This document shows, piece after piece, positions 51,942 to 62,161 of a stretch of DNA of 64,000 nucleotides (positions are counted from its first letter, which is position 1; the number at the start of each line of letters is the position of its first letter). Source of the stretch: Cytophagales bacterium CG12_big_fil_rev_8_21_14_0_65_40_12 (GTDB lineage: Bacteria; Bacteroidota; Bacteroidia; Cytophagales; Cyclobacteriaceae); contig PCUU01000075.1 in the NCBI GenBank assembly GCA_002786855.1, positions 1-64,000 of the forward strand, read 5' to 3'. Under the pieces are notes generated by a model that did no database searches, had not been told where the DNA came from, and saw only the letters and a program-made list of their open reading frames with translations. Made by a program: the position numbers and the translations under genes.

Positions 51942-54371
51942 CTATTTATTTTTTTTGACGGTTACGGTTTTATAATCTGTCAAGGTCTGGCCTGTTTGAG
52001 TAATGCCTTGAAAATCTAAGGCGATATCTGTTTCCAAATCAGTTGTCCAGAATTCTACGGTAGCTTCGCCTTTCTCATTAGTCATGATTTTGGGAGCCCA
52101 ATAGACAAGCACTCTTTTGTCAGGCTTAATGTGCTCTGGTTCAAACTTGTCGTATTTAGGAGCGTAGAATTCTCTATTCCCTTGATAGGCATTTTTTAGA
52201 ATTGTGGCATATATCCCTTCTGATGGTTTTGAAGACACTTTAACTCCTTGATAGGTATAGAAGGCAATTACACCTGCACCTCCGATGGATCCAAAGACAG
52301 CGGCACTCGGGCCTTTAAAAATCTCTACTCTTTCAATGTCCATTGCTGGAATATAAAGTACTGTTTGTAGATCTGTGGGAATATCATTTAGGAAAATAGC
52401 CGGAGCTGCGGCAGCGCCTAGGCCAGTAGAAGCACCTCTGATCTGGATAGTCATAAAAGGGCCACTACCAGCAATTTGAACACCGGCAATTCTACCTTGT
52501 AATATCTCTAAAGGGTTTCTTGCCAGACGACTTGTTTCGCTTATTTTATCAAATGAGAAAGTATTATCGCCAGAACCATATGCACTTTGCTTTTGGTCTT
52601 CGGTATAACGTTTTCCCTCTACGGTAACCGATTCCAAAACGGTCAAAGAAGTGTCAAAGTCGTAGGCCTCATCAATCTGTAAACGCTCCTTACTTTTTTC
52701 TACAAAATTGAGCTCTTCTTGATTGAGCTCGATTGGTAGGGGGCTTTTGATCCAATCCACTGGGGCAACGTAGTTGTTCAGGGAGTCGAACTTAAAGCTG
52801 ACGAATTTTTTCCCCTTTTTGGTGGCTCCCTGAAATGATATGGGTTTAGTATTATAGGCAATTACATTGAAGATTTCCCAACGGCCATCTTTGTCCGTTT
52901 TTACATTTTCTATTACAGGAGGGTTGAAGCTATTGTCGAAATAGGTCACCTCACCATTTTCGATAGGTTTATCATTGAACTGATCCACCAACGTGCCCTT
53001 GATGTTAATTCCTTTTTCTATGAGATGGTCAACTTGTGGATATTCCTCCTTTAAAATTGATTCCCAATTGAACCTGACCCAGCCATGTGTCATCATCACT
53101 AAATCGAGTTGCTGATCGGCTTCTTGGTTGTTTGGATCAAAGTAATGCGTTGGGTTTTTAATGTATCCCTTCAAATCCGAAGTTAATAATAGATTACTTG
53201 CGATTGTTGTGCTTGGTTTGTCCTCAATGGTCTGATTGATGTCAAGGGCCGCCATTGACAAGCTACTTTGAACAGGATTTCCTTTTGAATCAACTACTTT
53301 AAGTTGAGCAGTCACTTTTTCTCTAGTACCGTAATTCTCCTTATCTGTTTCTACAGCAACGACTACTCCATCTTTTTTAACAAAAACCAGCCTTTCTACA
53401 ACTGGATTGCCTTTGGCATCGAATAAGGTGATATGCTGAATCCCTTCGGGCATGATATTTTTAGGGATGTTTTGGAAGGCGATATTTTGTGAAAGGTCAA
53501 TCGGGTAGGCATATGAAATAAGCCCTCGGGAGTGAATGATCACATTCATTTTATCTTTTTCTGTCGTTTTTTCATTACTCCTGAAAGTCAACCTCATAAT
53601 ATCTTCCATGGCATTATTGACTGAAATGGAAAAACCTTGCGCTTCTATTTTTGGGAGTTCAAATTTTTTATTATTGATTTCAGCCGTATAATTCTTCCCC
53701 AATTCGGGTATCAGGCTAAAAAACCCCATTCCATCATGTTGTGTGGTCAACTCGGCAATCATTTTGCCCTGATCATCAAAAACATTAGTATTGATTTCTA
53801 CCCCTTCACCATTGCTATCTATCGCCTTGAAGGCCACTCTGGTAGCAACTTTGTCAACAAGATGCCCCCCCTCCGGGAAAAACTGAAGGTCAACGGAAGA
53901 GCTTTTTGGGGCGGTTTGTTTTTGGGTGTCATCATAAGAAAGAACGGTGATTTCCTTTTGGAAGAAAAAGTCGTCTCCAAAGTTACGCATCCAATTGGTA
54001 AAGCCTCTCAACAGATATTTGCCGGGCGCTAACTCCATGGGTAAAATCACGATTCCATCGGAAAGACCGTTTTCCGATCTCAAAAGGGCAGAGGTGATAA
54101 GTTTATTATTGGTGTCTATTAATTCAATATGGACATTATTGCTGATGGGAGACGGCTGATGAAGCGCACCAGCTACCAAATAACTTTTGAGCCAAATGGT
54201 TTCTCCGGGTAGATAGTGCGCCTTATCGGTGTGTAAATAAATTTTTTCTTGAGGAAATTCACTTGAATACTTTTCTAGTTTAGATGTAAGTTCTTGCAAA
54301 GATGAAGATGGACTTACGAAAAGATAACTGCCAATTAGCAGATTTAGAATTAGATAAGCGAATTTATGCAT
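51942..54371 (-). CDS. Secreted MG2-type protein with a TonB plug and no barrel
   Basis: This 809-residue protein has an N-terminal signal-like helix and a macroglobulin-like (MG2) region. The MG2 region includes 'IYLHTDKAHYLPGETIWLKS' and 'LAPGKYLLRGFTNWM'. Carboxypeptidase-regulatory-like and Ig-like modules follow. A TonB-receptor plug domain (about 600-720) contains 'LEILQGRIAGVQIAG' and 'VEIFKGPSAAVFGSIGGAGVIAF'. The barrel that should follow the plug is absent. This architecture is widespread in Bacteroidetes but unassigned. It may act in the periplasm or at the outer membrane. Confidence 0.85.
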   Translation of the reverse strand: MHKFAYLILNLLIGSYLFVSPSSSLQELTSKLEKYSSEFPQEKIYLHTDKAHYLPGETIWLKSYLVAGALHQPSPISNNVHIELIDTNNKLITSALLRSENGLSDGIVILPMELAPGKYLLRGFTNWMRNFGDDFFFQKEITVLSYDDTQKQTAPKSSSVDLQFFPEGGHLVDKVATRVAFKAIDSNGEGVEINTNVFDDQGKMIAELTTQHDGMGFFSLIPELGKNYTAEINNKKFELPKIEAQGFSISVNNAMEDIMRLTFRSNEKTTEKDKMNVIIHSRGLISYAYPIDLSQNIAFQNIPKNIMPEGIQHITLFDAKGNPVVERLVFVKKDGVVVAVETDKENYGTREKVTAQLKVVDSKGNPVQSSLSMAALDINQTIEDKPSTTIASNLLLTSDLKGYIKNPTHYFDPNNQEADQQLDLVMMTHGWVRFNWESILKEEYPQVDHLIEKGINIKGTLVDQFNDKPIENGEVTYFDNSFNPPVIENVKTDKDGRWEIFNVIAYNTKPISFQGATKKGKKFVSFKFDSLNNYVAPVDWIKSPLPIELNQEELNFVEKSKERLQIDEAYDFDTSLTVLESVTVEGKRYTEDQKQSAYGSGDNTFSFDKISETSRLARNPLEILQGRIAGVQIAGSGPFMTIQIRGASTGLGAAAAPAIFLNDIPTDLQTVLYIPAMDIERVEIFKGPSAAVFGSIGGAGVIAFYTYQGVKVSSKPSEGIYATILKNAYQGNREFYAPKYDKFEPEHIKPDKRVLVYWAPKIMTNEKGEATVEFWTTDLETDIALDFQGITQTGQTLTDYKTVTVKKNK

Positions 54372-54483
54372 AACACGTGTTTAATTAAGCCTTAAAATTA
54401 TCAATATATTTCAAAAATAATAATTTGGCTAACGAAATAAATTCACTTTTAGATATAGAGGGGAGAAATTAGTTTAGTGAGAA

Positions 54484-55524
54484 TTAAAGTTTATTTGCAA
54501 GCTGCCCGCACGCAGCATCAATGTCTTTGCCTCGGCTTCTTCGGACGTTCACAATGATGTTTTTACTTTCCAAAATGCGTTTGTACATGTCAAGGCTGGC
54601 TGGATCGGCCTGTTGAAACTGGCCATCATCGATAGGATTGTACTCAATAATGTTCACTTTGGAAGCTACCTTTCCGCAATATTTGGCTAATGCTAGGGCA
54701 TGGTGCTCGTCATCATTGATGTCTTTCCAGACCACGTATTCAAAAGTGACTTTACGTTTGGTCTTTTGGTACCAATAGTTCAGTGATTCTGCCAACTCGT
54801 TCAGGTCTGTTTTTTCATTGATCGGCATCATTTTAGAACGTGTTTCATCAATGGCAGAGTGAAGGGAAACAGCCAGATTGAATTTAACGTCTTCATCGGC
54901 CATTCGAACAATCATTTTAGGAATACCAACCGTAGAGAGCGTGATCCTTTTCGGTGACATGCCTAATCCCTCTGGAGAAGTAATTTTATTGATGGACTCC
55001 ATTACGTTTTGGTAGTTCAGCAAGGGTTCACCCATGCCCATGTAAACGATATTGGTCAATGGTCGATTAAAGTAGAGTTCACCTTCCTCTTTGATGGCTA
55101 CCACCTGGTCATAAATCTCATCTGGGTTTAAATTGCGCATCCTTTTTAGCTTGGCAGTGGCACAGAAATGACAATTAAGGCTACAACCCACTTGAGATGA
55201 GATACAAGCTGTAATTCTGTTTTCGGTAGGGATTAATACCGACTCGACTGTCATGCCATCATGAAGTTTCACTGCATTTTTAATGGTACCATCAGCACTG
55301 CGCTGCATCTGGTCCACCTTGATGTGGTTGATGTCGAAGTGTTCTTTCAGGAGCTCACGCGTGGTTAAGGAAATATTGCTCATTTGATCAAAATCCTTCG
55401 CAGACTTCTTCCAGAGCCATTCATAAACTTGCTTGGCACGAAAGGCTTTGTCGCCTATGCCAACAAAGAATTCTTGGATTTCTTCGACTGAAAGCTGTCT
55501 GATATCGCGTTTCGCTTGTACCAT
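54484..55524 (-). CDS. rlmN: Dual-specificity RNA methyltransferase RlmN
   Basis: This 346-residue radical SAM enzyme methylates A2503 of 23S rRNA and A37 of some tRNAs. The iron-sulfur cysteines are Cys114, Cys118 and Cys121 in 'CSLNCHFCATAKL'. The C-terminal catalytic Cys339 lies in 'DIDAACGQL'. Length and motifs are standard. The upstream thioesterase gene ends 17 bases before it, and a TACCTTTG box lies just before its ATG. Confidence 0.96.
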   Translation of the reverse strand: MVQAKRDIRQLSVEEIQEFFVGIGDKAFRAKQVYEWLWKKSAKDFDQMSNISLTTRELLKEHFDINHIKVDQMQRSADGTIKNAVKLHDGMTVESVLIPTENRITACISSQVGCSLNCHFCATAKLKRMRNLNPDEIYDQVVAIKEEGELYFNRPLTNIVYMGMGEPLLNYQNVMESINKITSPEGLGMSPKRITLSTVGIPKMIVRMADEDVKFNLAVSLHSAIDETRSKMMPINEKTDLNELAESLNYWYQKTKRKVTFEYVVWKDINDDEHHALALAKYCGKVASKVNIIEYNPIDDGQFQQADPASLDMYKRILESKNIIVNVRRSRGKDIDAACGQLANKL

Positions 55525-55528
55525 GCTC

Positions 55529-55536
55529 CAAAGGTA
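55529..55536 (-). promoter_or_regulatory. -7 promoter box of rlmN
   Basis: On the minus strand it reads TACCTTTG, an exact match, four bases before the ATG at 55524. The mRNA would start at or next to the start codon. No TTG is seen at the -33 distance. Confidence 0.45.
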
Positions 55537-55541
55537 GTGAA

Positions 55542-55964
55542 CTAAGCCTTAATCTTTGAAAGAAACACCTCAGGTAGACTTACCACTTTGCCTTCTTTAT
55601 AATCAAACATGGCGATCCCTGTTTTGGCCCTTGCAATTTCCTTTTGGCCAGTGGAAAGCAGATAAATCAGCTCAAAACTTTTTCTACTAATTTCTGCCAC
55701 AGCAATCTGAACTTTTATAGTATCGCCATGAAAAGCCTCTCCTTTGTAGGCAATAGCAACATCAGCTTGAATGGTACCGAAACCATCGATTGAAAGCTCA
55801 TCTTTGTAGCCAAGTGAATTAAAATATTGAAAGCGGGCTTCATGGATTAGGCTAAGCACGCTGTCATTTCCTAAATGCCCTCCGTAATTGATGTCCGAAA
55901 TTCTAACTTGTATTGCGGTTTCAAAAATAAAATGTTCTGGAAGCTCAATTTTAACTCGTGCCAT
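55542..55964 (-). CDS. Hotdog-fold acyl-CoA thioesterase
   Basis: This 140-residue protein matches the 4-hydroxybenzoyl-CoA/YbgC thioesterase group, with 'VRISDINYGGHLGNDS' in the early part and 'GFGTIQADVAIAYKGEAFHGD'-type strands (about 60-80). These enzymes hydrolyse acyl-CoA esters in the cytoplasm. The substrate is not deducible. It is followed by rlmN on the same strand. Confidence 0.85.
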   Translation of the reverse strand: MARVKIELPEHFIFETAIQVRISDINYGGHLGNDSVLSLIHEARFQYFNSLGYKDELSIDGFGTIQADVAIAYKGEAFHGDTIKVQIAVAEISRKSFELIYLLSTGQKEIARAKTGIAMFDYKEGKVVSLPEVFLSKIKA

Positions 55965-56131
55965 GGTGCAAAGAAATCGATTTGATTCAGAAAATACTAG
56001 ACTATAAAACTGCTCTGTGCAGAAACTTCAAGCTTGAGCTATATCAAATTAAACTTTCCCCTTAAATTCTAAATCCTTATATTTTCCATCTCGATTTTGG
56101 TCATAACACATTCAAATTCAAAGACTCTGCA

Positions 56132-58618
56132 ATGAAAACTTTCTTCTTTAGGCTAAGCCTTATGTTTTTGATTTTGATGAATGTTGATGAGGTTTATTCT
56201 TTTCAACTTCAGCAAAACCCGATTCCCAATGCCTCTAGGGTTATGTCTGACTCACTTTTTAATAAGGGGAATGTTCAAGAGGCATATGGCCTGATCAATC
56301 ATCTTTTTTCGGGAGTGCTGATCACAAAAGCTGGCGCAAATATTCATGAAAATTTCAATGTTAGGGTAAGGGGTGTTTCTACAATTACGGGTAGAACTGA
56401 ACCACTGGTGGTAATTAATGGAATTATTGGAGCACCCATTGATGCCATTGATATTAATGATATTGAAAGTATTATCATCTTAAAGGGGCCCGAAACTGCA
56501 ATTTATGGAATTCAAGGGGCTTCAGGCGTTATCGAAATTCAAACTAAAATTGGTGGAAATAAACCATTGGAACTGAGCTTTAATTCTGGTGTCATTATCG
56601 AACAAAAGATTTATAACCAAAAAGTAAGAGGGGCCGAGAGTTTTATTGAAGCTGGCGGAAATGACCTTGGAAACCGCATTGATTGGTTGGATTATATCAC
56701 CCAAAGCGGGGTGAGTACTATTAATAATTTAGCGCTTAGTGGCAGCAAGAGTGACTTTGATTATCGCTTTTCAGTGAATAGTAGATTAGTGAATGGTATC
56801 CTAAAGGATTCGGGGTATGATTTGACTAACTTTTTTGGCCATGTCAGATGGCGAGGATTGAATGACAAGCTAAATGTTGAATACATTGGGGCTTTAACCT
56901 CTAAACAATCGGATATTGGCTTTTCTCAGGTTTTTAAATATGCTTTAGACGCCAATCCGACAATGCCTAAGTATTTCCCAAGTGGAGACGTTTATCAAGC
57001 ACTTCAATTTGATGCTTACAACCCTGTTGGTTTTTTCGAATTGGCAGAGAAAACAGGCAGAGATCAAAAAATGATGCATGGTTTAAACCTTCAATATGAT
57101 CTGAACAAATTCGTGTTTGGTTTAAAAATGGATGTTACCGATCAATCGTATTCGCAATACACAAGAATTGATTCTGATTTCTTTTACAGCTTTTTATTAC
57201 AAGAAGCTCAGTTTAATTCTCGATTAAATAAGAATATTGCTTTTGATCTCCAAAGAACCTTCTCGCTTGCTAATACCCAACTTAAACTCCAATCAGGAAT
57301 CAAAAGTCAAACTATAGAGCTTAAAAATTTAAATCAAACGAGGTCAATGGAGTTTGGAGAAATTATAGAGAATGAAACTCTTGATGAGGATAAAATCAAA
57401 TTCAACTCTGGTTTTTTTGCTGGGAATCTCAATTATAATCAGTGGGCATATTTTGATTTTCAAGCAAGTATCGATAATTCCAGCGTTTTAGGAGATAATA
57501 TTAAGCCTGCACTTTTTTATTATATGAGAGGCGGTTTGGATGTATTCAAGAAAATGGGAAAAATCAATTCATTGTTTGTTTCAGCGAGCATTGGTAAGTC
57601 AGGGCTTTCTCCTTACGATGATGAGGCGACAATTGCAACAAGCAATGATCTAACGAATATCAACTCTGATTTATCTAATGAAATATCAAAGAATAGCGAG
57701 ATTTCTGCCTCATATCAGCCCCAGAATGGGGTATGGTCGCTTTCTTTAACTCGATATAAAAAAGTATCCTCCTATCTGTTAAGGAGGATTTGGACCGAGG
57801 AGGAAGGTGCTTTTTTTGAAATTAACAGAAATGCAGATGAGCTTAATAATTCAGGTTGGGAGTTTGATCTCGCTTGGAATACGAAAATTTCTGATTTTTC
57901 GATTAGCTCAAATTTGAACCTTACCACATTAAAAACCGAATGGACGAAAATTGAAGGAGAACCATATACTTTGGGATACATAGGCTGTGGATGCTCGGGT
58001 ATTGGGGCAATTCGATATGAGGAAGGATTACCTTTTGGCGCTATCCATAGCCCAATGTTAGAGGGGTTTAGGGCAGACGGTAATTTTATTTTAACTGACC
58101 AAAATAGTGACGGAAGAATTACTGAAGAAGACTATTTGCCACAAGGTCAAACTTTGCCGAAGGCGAGAATTGGCTGGAGAAATGAGGTTGGTTACAAAAA
58201 TACAAAGTTGATTTTTCAGTTCGATGCTACTCTTGGTCATAGCTTGGCTAATTTCTTGCGATTCGAGCGAGCAACAAATGATGCAGGAATTACAGGGACT
58301 ACCAACACACTTGAAGACAACCTCGGTATAGAGTCTTCATTTAATCAATGGTCCGATATTTTTGTCGAAGATGCTTCTTACCTCAGGCTTGCTTATATCC
58401 ATATTTCACAAAAATTTGCCATCAAGAAAGTGCCCCTTATAGCAGGCCTAACCGCTAATAATCTTTTTACTATTTCGAACTATTCAGGCAATGATAGTAG
58501 TGTAAGATTTTCCTATCCTTATGGTGATGGGGCTATTTTTAATATACCAGCCATTCAATCGATGAATGAGTGGTTTTCATCGCGGTCTTTTACTGTAAGT
58601 ATTGCCGCTAAGTTCTAA
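56132..58618 (+). CDS. SusC/RagA-like TonB-dependent receptor without SusD partner
   Basis: This 828-residue outer membrane protein has a signal peptide ('MKTFFFRLSLMFLILM...'), a plug with 'NVRVRGVSTITG', 'EPLVVINGIIGAPIDAI' and 'IESIIILKGPETAIYGIQGA', and a C-terminal barrel ending in 'SIAAKF'. The usual carboxypeptidase-like N-terminal domain is missing and no SusD-type gene adjoins it. Its substrate may be a peptide, glycan or other large molecule. Confidence 0.87.
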   Translation: MKTFFFRLSLMFLILMNVDEVYSFQLQQNPIPNASRVMSDSLFNKGNVQEAYGLINHLFSGVLITKAGANIHENFNVRVRGVSTITGRTEPLVVINGIIGAPIDAIDINDIESIIILKGPETAIYGIQGASGVIEIQTKIGGNKPLELSFNSGVIIEQKIYNQKVRGAESFIEAGGNDLGNRIDWLDYITQSGVSTINNLALSGSKSDFDYRFSVNSRLVNGILKDSGYDLTNFFGHVRWRGLNDKLNVEYIGALTSKQSDIGFSQVFKYALDANPTMPKYFPSGDVYQALQFDAYNPVGFFELAEKTGRDQKMMHGLNLQYDLNKFVFGLKMDVTDQSYSQYTRIDSDFFYSFLLQEAQFNSRLNKNIAFDLQRTFSLANTQLKLQSGIKSQTIELKNLNQTRSMEFGEIIENETLDEDKIKFNSGFFAGNLNYNQWAYFDFQASIDNSSVLGDNIKPALFYYMRGGLDVFKKMGKINSLFVSASIGKSGLSPYDDEATIATSNDLTNINSDLSNEISKNSEISASYQPQNGVWSLSLTRYKKVSSYLLRRIWTEEEGAFFEINRNADELNNSGWEFDLAWNTKISDFSISSNLNLTTLKTEWTKIEGEPYTLGYIGCGCSGIGAIRYEEGLPFGAIHSPMLEGFRADGNFILTDQNSDGRITEEDYLPQGQTLPKARIGWRNEVGYKNTKLIFQFDATLGHSLANFLRFERATNDAGITGTTNTLEDNLGIESSFNQWSDIFVEDASYLRLAYIHISQKFAIKKVPLIAGLTANNLFTISNYSGNDSSVRFSYPYGDGAIFNIPAIQSMNEWFSSRSFTVSIAAKF

Positions 58619-58719
58619 GAATAATGCCACTCTGGCCGAATTGAGGTGAAAAACCCCCGTGTGTAAGTCACAATTTCCGATTAATCTATGTGGACTCTAG
58701 TTTGAGAAGTGCTCCATGG

Positions 58720-58735
58720 CTGATTTAAAAATCAG
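58720..58735. promoter_or_regulatory. Inverted repeat just upstream of clpB
   Basis: CTGATTT and AAATCAG (58720-58726 and 58729-58735) form a perfect inverted repeat with a two-base centre, 27 bases before the ATG of clpB. An operator role is an inference. Confidence 0.35.
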
Positions 58736-58762
58736 TAATACAAACATTGAAAACATAAGGTC

Positions 58763-61375
58763 ATGGATTTTAAAAAATATACCATCAAATCGCAGGAAGC
58801 TATTCAAAAGGCGGCCGAGATTGCTTCTGCCAATCAGCAGCAAGCCATTGAGCCTGCTCATATTTTGAAGGCCATCCTGTTGTCAGACGAGAATGTAATG
58901 TCTTTTCTGATCAAAAAATTAAGCGTCAACAAAGTCCAACTGGAAACTAAGTTGGATGAACTAGTCAATAGTTACCCAAAAGTAAGTGGTCAACAACCGT
59001 ATTTGTCAAATGAGGCCCATTCATCTTTATCCAAATCTTTGGATTATCTCAAGGAGTTTAAAGATGAGTTTGTGGCTGTTGAACATATAATTCTAGGGCT
59101 TTTAGAAGGCAAAGAAAAAACTGCTGCCTTGATGAAGGAAGTAGGTTTCAGTAAAAAAGAACTAATAGCTGCCATTAAGGAATTACGCGGAGGGAATAGT
59201 GTTACCGATCAACATGCCGAGGGAAAATACCAATCGCTGAGCAAATACTCGATCAATTTGAATGAATTGGCTAGCCAAGGTAAAATAGATCCCGTCATTG
59301 GTCGTGATGAAGAGATCAGACGAGTACTTCAAATCTTGTCGCGTAGAACAAAAAACAACCCAATACTGATAGGTGAACCGGGTGTTGGTAAAACAGCAAT
59401 TGTAGAGGGTATGGCCCAGCGGATTGTCGATGGCGATGTGCCTGAAAACCTGAAATCAAAAATCTTGATTTCTTTGGATATGGGGTTGTTGGTCGCAGGC
59501 GCTAAATACAAAGGTGAATTCGAAGAGCGATTGAAAGCTGTCATTAAGGAGGTGCAAGATGCCGCTGGAGAGATCATTCTTTTCATTGACGAAATCCACA
59601 CCTTGATTGGTGCTGGCGCTGGTGAAGGGGCCATGGATGCTGCCAACCTTTTAAAACCTGCTTTGGCCAGAGGAGAACTTCATGCCATTGGTGCGACAAC
59701 CCTTAAGGAATATCAAAAGCATATAGAAAAGGATAAGGCTTTAGAGCGTAGGTTTCAGACCGTAATTGTGGACGAACCAACGCAAGAGGATGCGATTTCA
59801 ATTCTTCGAGGAATCAAAGAGAAATACGAAGTCCATCACGGGGTAAGGATCAAAGATGATGCAGTTATCGCAGCCGTAGAACTTTCGAGTCGTTATATCT
59901 CTGATCGATTTTTACCCGATAAGGCCATTGACTTAATGGATGAAGCCGCATCTAAATTGAGGATCGAAATTGATTCGCTTCCTGAGGAATTGGATGAGTT
60001 GAATCGAAAAATCATGCAGTTGGAGATTGAGCGCGAGGCCATTCGAAGGGAAAAAAATAAAGACAAAGAATCGGTGCTTTCTAAAGAGATTGCCGAAATC
60101 TCGGAAAAACGCGATAGCCTAAGGGCGAAATGGGAGAATGAAAAGTCCATTATCGTTGGCATTAGGCAAGAAAAGGAAAACATCGATCGCTTTAAAATGG
60201 AGGCTGAAAAGGCTGAAAGAGAAGGTGATTTCGGGCGTGTGGCGGAGATACGTTATGGTAAAATTGTGGAAGCCGAGGCAAAGCTTGAAGATTTTAAAGT
60301 GAAGATGAATGAGCTGCAAGGCGAGAAATCTTTACTGAAAGAAGAAGTCGATGCTGAAGATATTGCCGAAGTAGTCTCTAAATGGACAGGTATTCCGCTT
60401 TCTAAAATGCTCCAATCCGACAGAGAAAAGCTGCTCCATTTAGAAGAAGAATTGGGCAAAAGGGTAGCAGGCCAAAGAGAAGCGATTACTGCTTTATCTG
60501 ATGCGGTGCGCAGAAGTAGGGCTGGTTTGCAAGACCCAAAACGTCCGATTGGGTCATTTATCTTCCTTGGTACTACTGGGGTAGGTAAAACTGAGCTAGC
60601 GAAAGCCTTGGCTGAATACCTATTCAACGATGAAAACAATATGGTGCGAATCGATATGTCAGAATATCAAGAGCGCCATGCGGTGAGTAGGTTGGTAGGA
60701 GCGCCTCCAGGTTATGTAGGTTATGATGAAGGTGGTCAATTGACAGAGGCTGTCCGTAGAAAACCGTACTCCGTAATTTTGCTAGATGAAATTGAAAAAG
60801 CACATCCAGACGTTTTCAACATTCTTTTGCAGGTATTGGACGATGGTAGATTGACGGACAATAAAGGTCGCTTGGCGAACTTTAAAAACACAATCATCAT
60901 CATGACGACCAATATTGGCTCGGATATCATTCAAGAGAATTTTGCGAAGATTGATGAAGACAATGTTTTCGAAATTATTGAGGCAACCAAGCTGGAAGTG
61001 ATGGGCCAATTGAAAAGGTCGGTAAGGCCTGAATTCTTGAACAGAATTGATGAAACGATCATGTTTATGCCTTTGAACAAGGATAACATCAGACAGATTG
61101 TGAGAATTCAATTTGGCTTGATTCAAAAACAGTTGAAAGAAAATGGTGTCGCCATTGAAGCCACTGACGAAGTGCTAGATTATTTAGGTGAATTAGGTTG
61201 GGACCCTCAATATGGTGCCCGTCCGCTCAAAAGGGTAATTCAACGCAAAGTGCTGAATGAGCTTTCGAAACAGATTCTTTCTGGAAAAATCGATCGCGAT
61301 TCAGTGGTAAGCATTGAGCTTAGTCCTGAGAAGGAAGTTGAGTTTATTAATATTGAAAAGGTAGAGGCGCTATAA
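58763..61375 (+). CDS. clpB: ATP-dependent chaperone ClpB
   Basis: This 870-residue disaggregase rescues aggregated proteins with DnaK. It has the Clp-N domain (1-145), two AAA+ modules with Walker A motifs 'GEPGVGKT' (204-211) and 'GTTGVGKT' (603-610), and a long coiled-coil middle domain (about 410-520). All hallmarks are intact and the length is normal for ClpB. It is followed by two hairpins. Confidence 0.98.
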   Translation: MDFKKYTIKSQEAIQKAAEIASANQQQAIEPAHILKAILLSDENVMSFLIKKLSVNKVQLETKLDELVNSYPKVSGQQPYLSNEAHSSLSKSLDYLKEFKDEFVAVEHIILGLLEGKEKTAALMKEVGFSKKELIAAIKELRGGNSVTDQHAEGKYQSLSKYSINLNELASQGKIDPVIGRDEEIRRVLQILSRRTKNNPILIGEPGVGKTAIVEGMAQRIVDGDVPENLKSKILISLDMGLLVAGAKYKGEFEERLKAVIKEVQDAAGEIILFIDEIHTLIGAGAGEGAMDAANLLKPALARGELHAIGATTLKEYQKHIEKDKALERRFQTVIVDEPTQEDAISILRGIKEKYEVHHGVRIKDDAVIAAVELSSRYISDRFLPDKAIDLMDEAASKLRIEIDSLPEELDELNRKIMQLEIEREAIRREKNKDKESVLSKEIAEISEKRDSLRAKWENEKSIIVGIRQEKENIDRFKMEAEKAEREGDFGRVAEIRYGKIVEAEAKLEDFKVKMNELQGEKSLLKEEVDAEDIAEVVSKWTGIPLSKMLQSDREKLLHLEEELGKRVAGQREAITALSDAVRRSRAGLQDPKRPIGSFIFLGTTGVGKTELAKALAEYLFNDENNMVRIDMSEYQERHAVSRLVGAPPGYVGYDEGGQLTEAVRRKPYSVILLDEIEKAHPDVFNILLQVLDDGRLTDNKGRLANFKNTIIIMTTNIGSDIIQENFAKIDEDNVFEIIEATKLEVMGQLKRSVRPEFLNRIDETIMFMPLNKDNIRQIVRIQFGLIQKQLKENGVAIEATDEVLDYLGELGWDPQYGARPLKRVIQRKVLNELSKQILSGKIDRDSVVSIELSPEKEVEFINIEKVEAL

Positions 61376-61388
61376 GCTTTGAAGAAAG

Positions 61389-61419
61389 GTCGTCTGATCA
61401 CTTTAAGTGGTCGGACGAC
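61389..61419 (+). terminator. First hairpin after clpB
   Basis: GTCGTCTGATCAC (61389-61401) pairs with GTGGTCGGACGAC (61407-61419), with two G-U pairs. It begins 13 bases after the clpB stop and precedes the stronger terminator. Confidence 0.6.
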
Positions 61420-61427
61420 TAAAATGT

Positions 61428-61453
61428 AAAAGGGCTCTTAGGAGCCTTTTTTT
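61428..61453 (+). terminator. Rho-independent terminator of clpB
   Basis: GGCTC (61433-61437) and GAGCC (61442-61446), extended by A-T pairs, form a stem followed by seven T bases. Confidence 0.88.
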
Positions 61454-61479
61454 GTTTTGATGCGCAGCCTCATAGAGGC

Positions 61480-61610
61480 ATGCTGTTAGTAGCACCGTGA
61501 AATTTAAAATTGAACCCCGTAGGGGTGGACTAAAAATAGGTCGCTCCGCTGGAGCTTGAAGAGGCTGGATATTTTATCTATTAACAGACCGTCCCGCTGG
61601 GACTTTGCTT
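61480..61610. repeat. Intergenic cluster of three mini-hairpins
   Basis: Three 5-pair, 3-base-loop hairpins lie in a row: ACCCC-GTA-GGGGT (61514-61526), GCTCC-GCT-GGAGC (61543-61555) and GTCCC-GCT-GGGAC (61591-61603). No gene is visible. Similar hairpin clusters occur between genes in many Bacteroidota genomes. Confidence 0.65.
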
Positions 61611-61639
61611 AAGAATGGCTATTGGCAATTCTAAGTTCA

Positions 61640-61843
61640 TTATTTATCATTCTTAAGCCATTGAAGTTCTATCCAATCAATTGAAGAATGATTTTTGGGG
61701 AGATGCGGATTTTGTGAAGCAAGGGCAGCTTGAAAATCTAAAAGATCAAGAGCGCGAATAAGAGCCTCTTCTTTGGAAAGAGGGATTTTCTCATAGAGAG
61801 CTTTTTTATCTTCAAAACTATTGTAAGTCAACAACTTCGACAT
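61640..61843 (-). CDS. Small hypothetical protein
   Basis: This encodes 67 residues with an amphipathic helix ('KEEALIRALDLLDFQAALA') and an acidic, aromatic C-terminal part ('SIDWIELQWLKNDK'). There is no signal peptide. The family is not recognised. It follows the small membrane protein gene on the same strand after a 39-base gap. Confidence 0.55.
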   Translation of the reverse strand: MSKLLTYNSFEDKKALYEKIPLSKEEALIRALDLLDFQAALASQNPHLPKNHSSIDWIELQWLKNDK

Positions 61844-61882
61844 AATTCAAAAGTACGAAAGCTTTTTGATTGTGGAAAATAG

Positions 61883-62161
61883 TTAAAACCGACCAGAGAA
61901 GAGGAGAACATAAGAAATGACAAGAGCAATTAATATAACTTCAATTAGAATTCTTGTTTTTAATTTTTTGGAGAATAAATGGATGATGAATCCAGTAATA
62001 ATAGCGACTGATCCGTAGATTAAAATTCCAATCATTCCAACTACTCCCCATCCTTCTGCATAGGCTAGTTCTTTCCAATTTAGTATAAGGTTTAAAATGG
62101 CTCCGATTAAAGCAATGGAACCTGAAATGATTAGGGGAGTAAGGTATTGTTTAATATTCAT
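61883..62161 (-). CDS. Small inner membrane protein
   Basis: This 92-residue protein has three hydrophobic helices ('LIISGSIALIGAILNLIL', 'GVVGMIGILIYGSVAIITG', 'VILIALVISYVLLF'). No family is recognised. Its ATG overlaps the stop of the pentapeptide-repeat gene by one base, so the two are translationally coupled and may work together. Confidence 0.65.
   Translation of the reverse strand: MNIKQYLTPLIISGSIALIGAILNLILNWKELAYAEGWGVVGMIGILIYGSVAIITGFIIHLFSKKLKTRILIEVILIALVISYVLLFSGRF

Noticed and set aside
56132-58618. SusC/SusD polysaccharide utilisation locus
   Set aside because: No SusD, glycosidase or sensor gene adjoins the receptor. The neighbours are a thioesterase gene and clpB.
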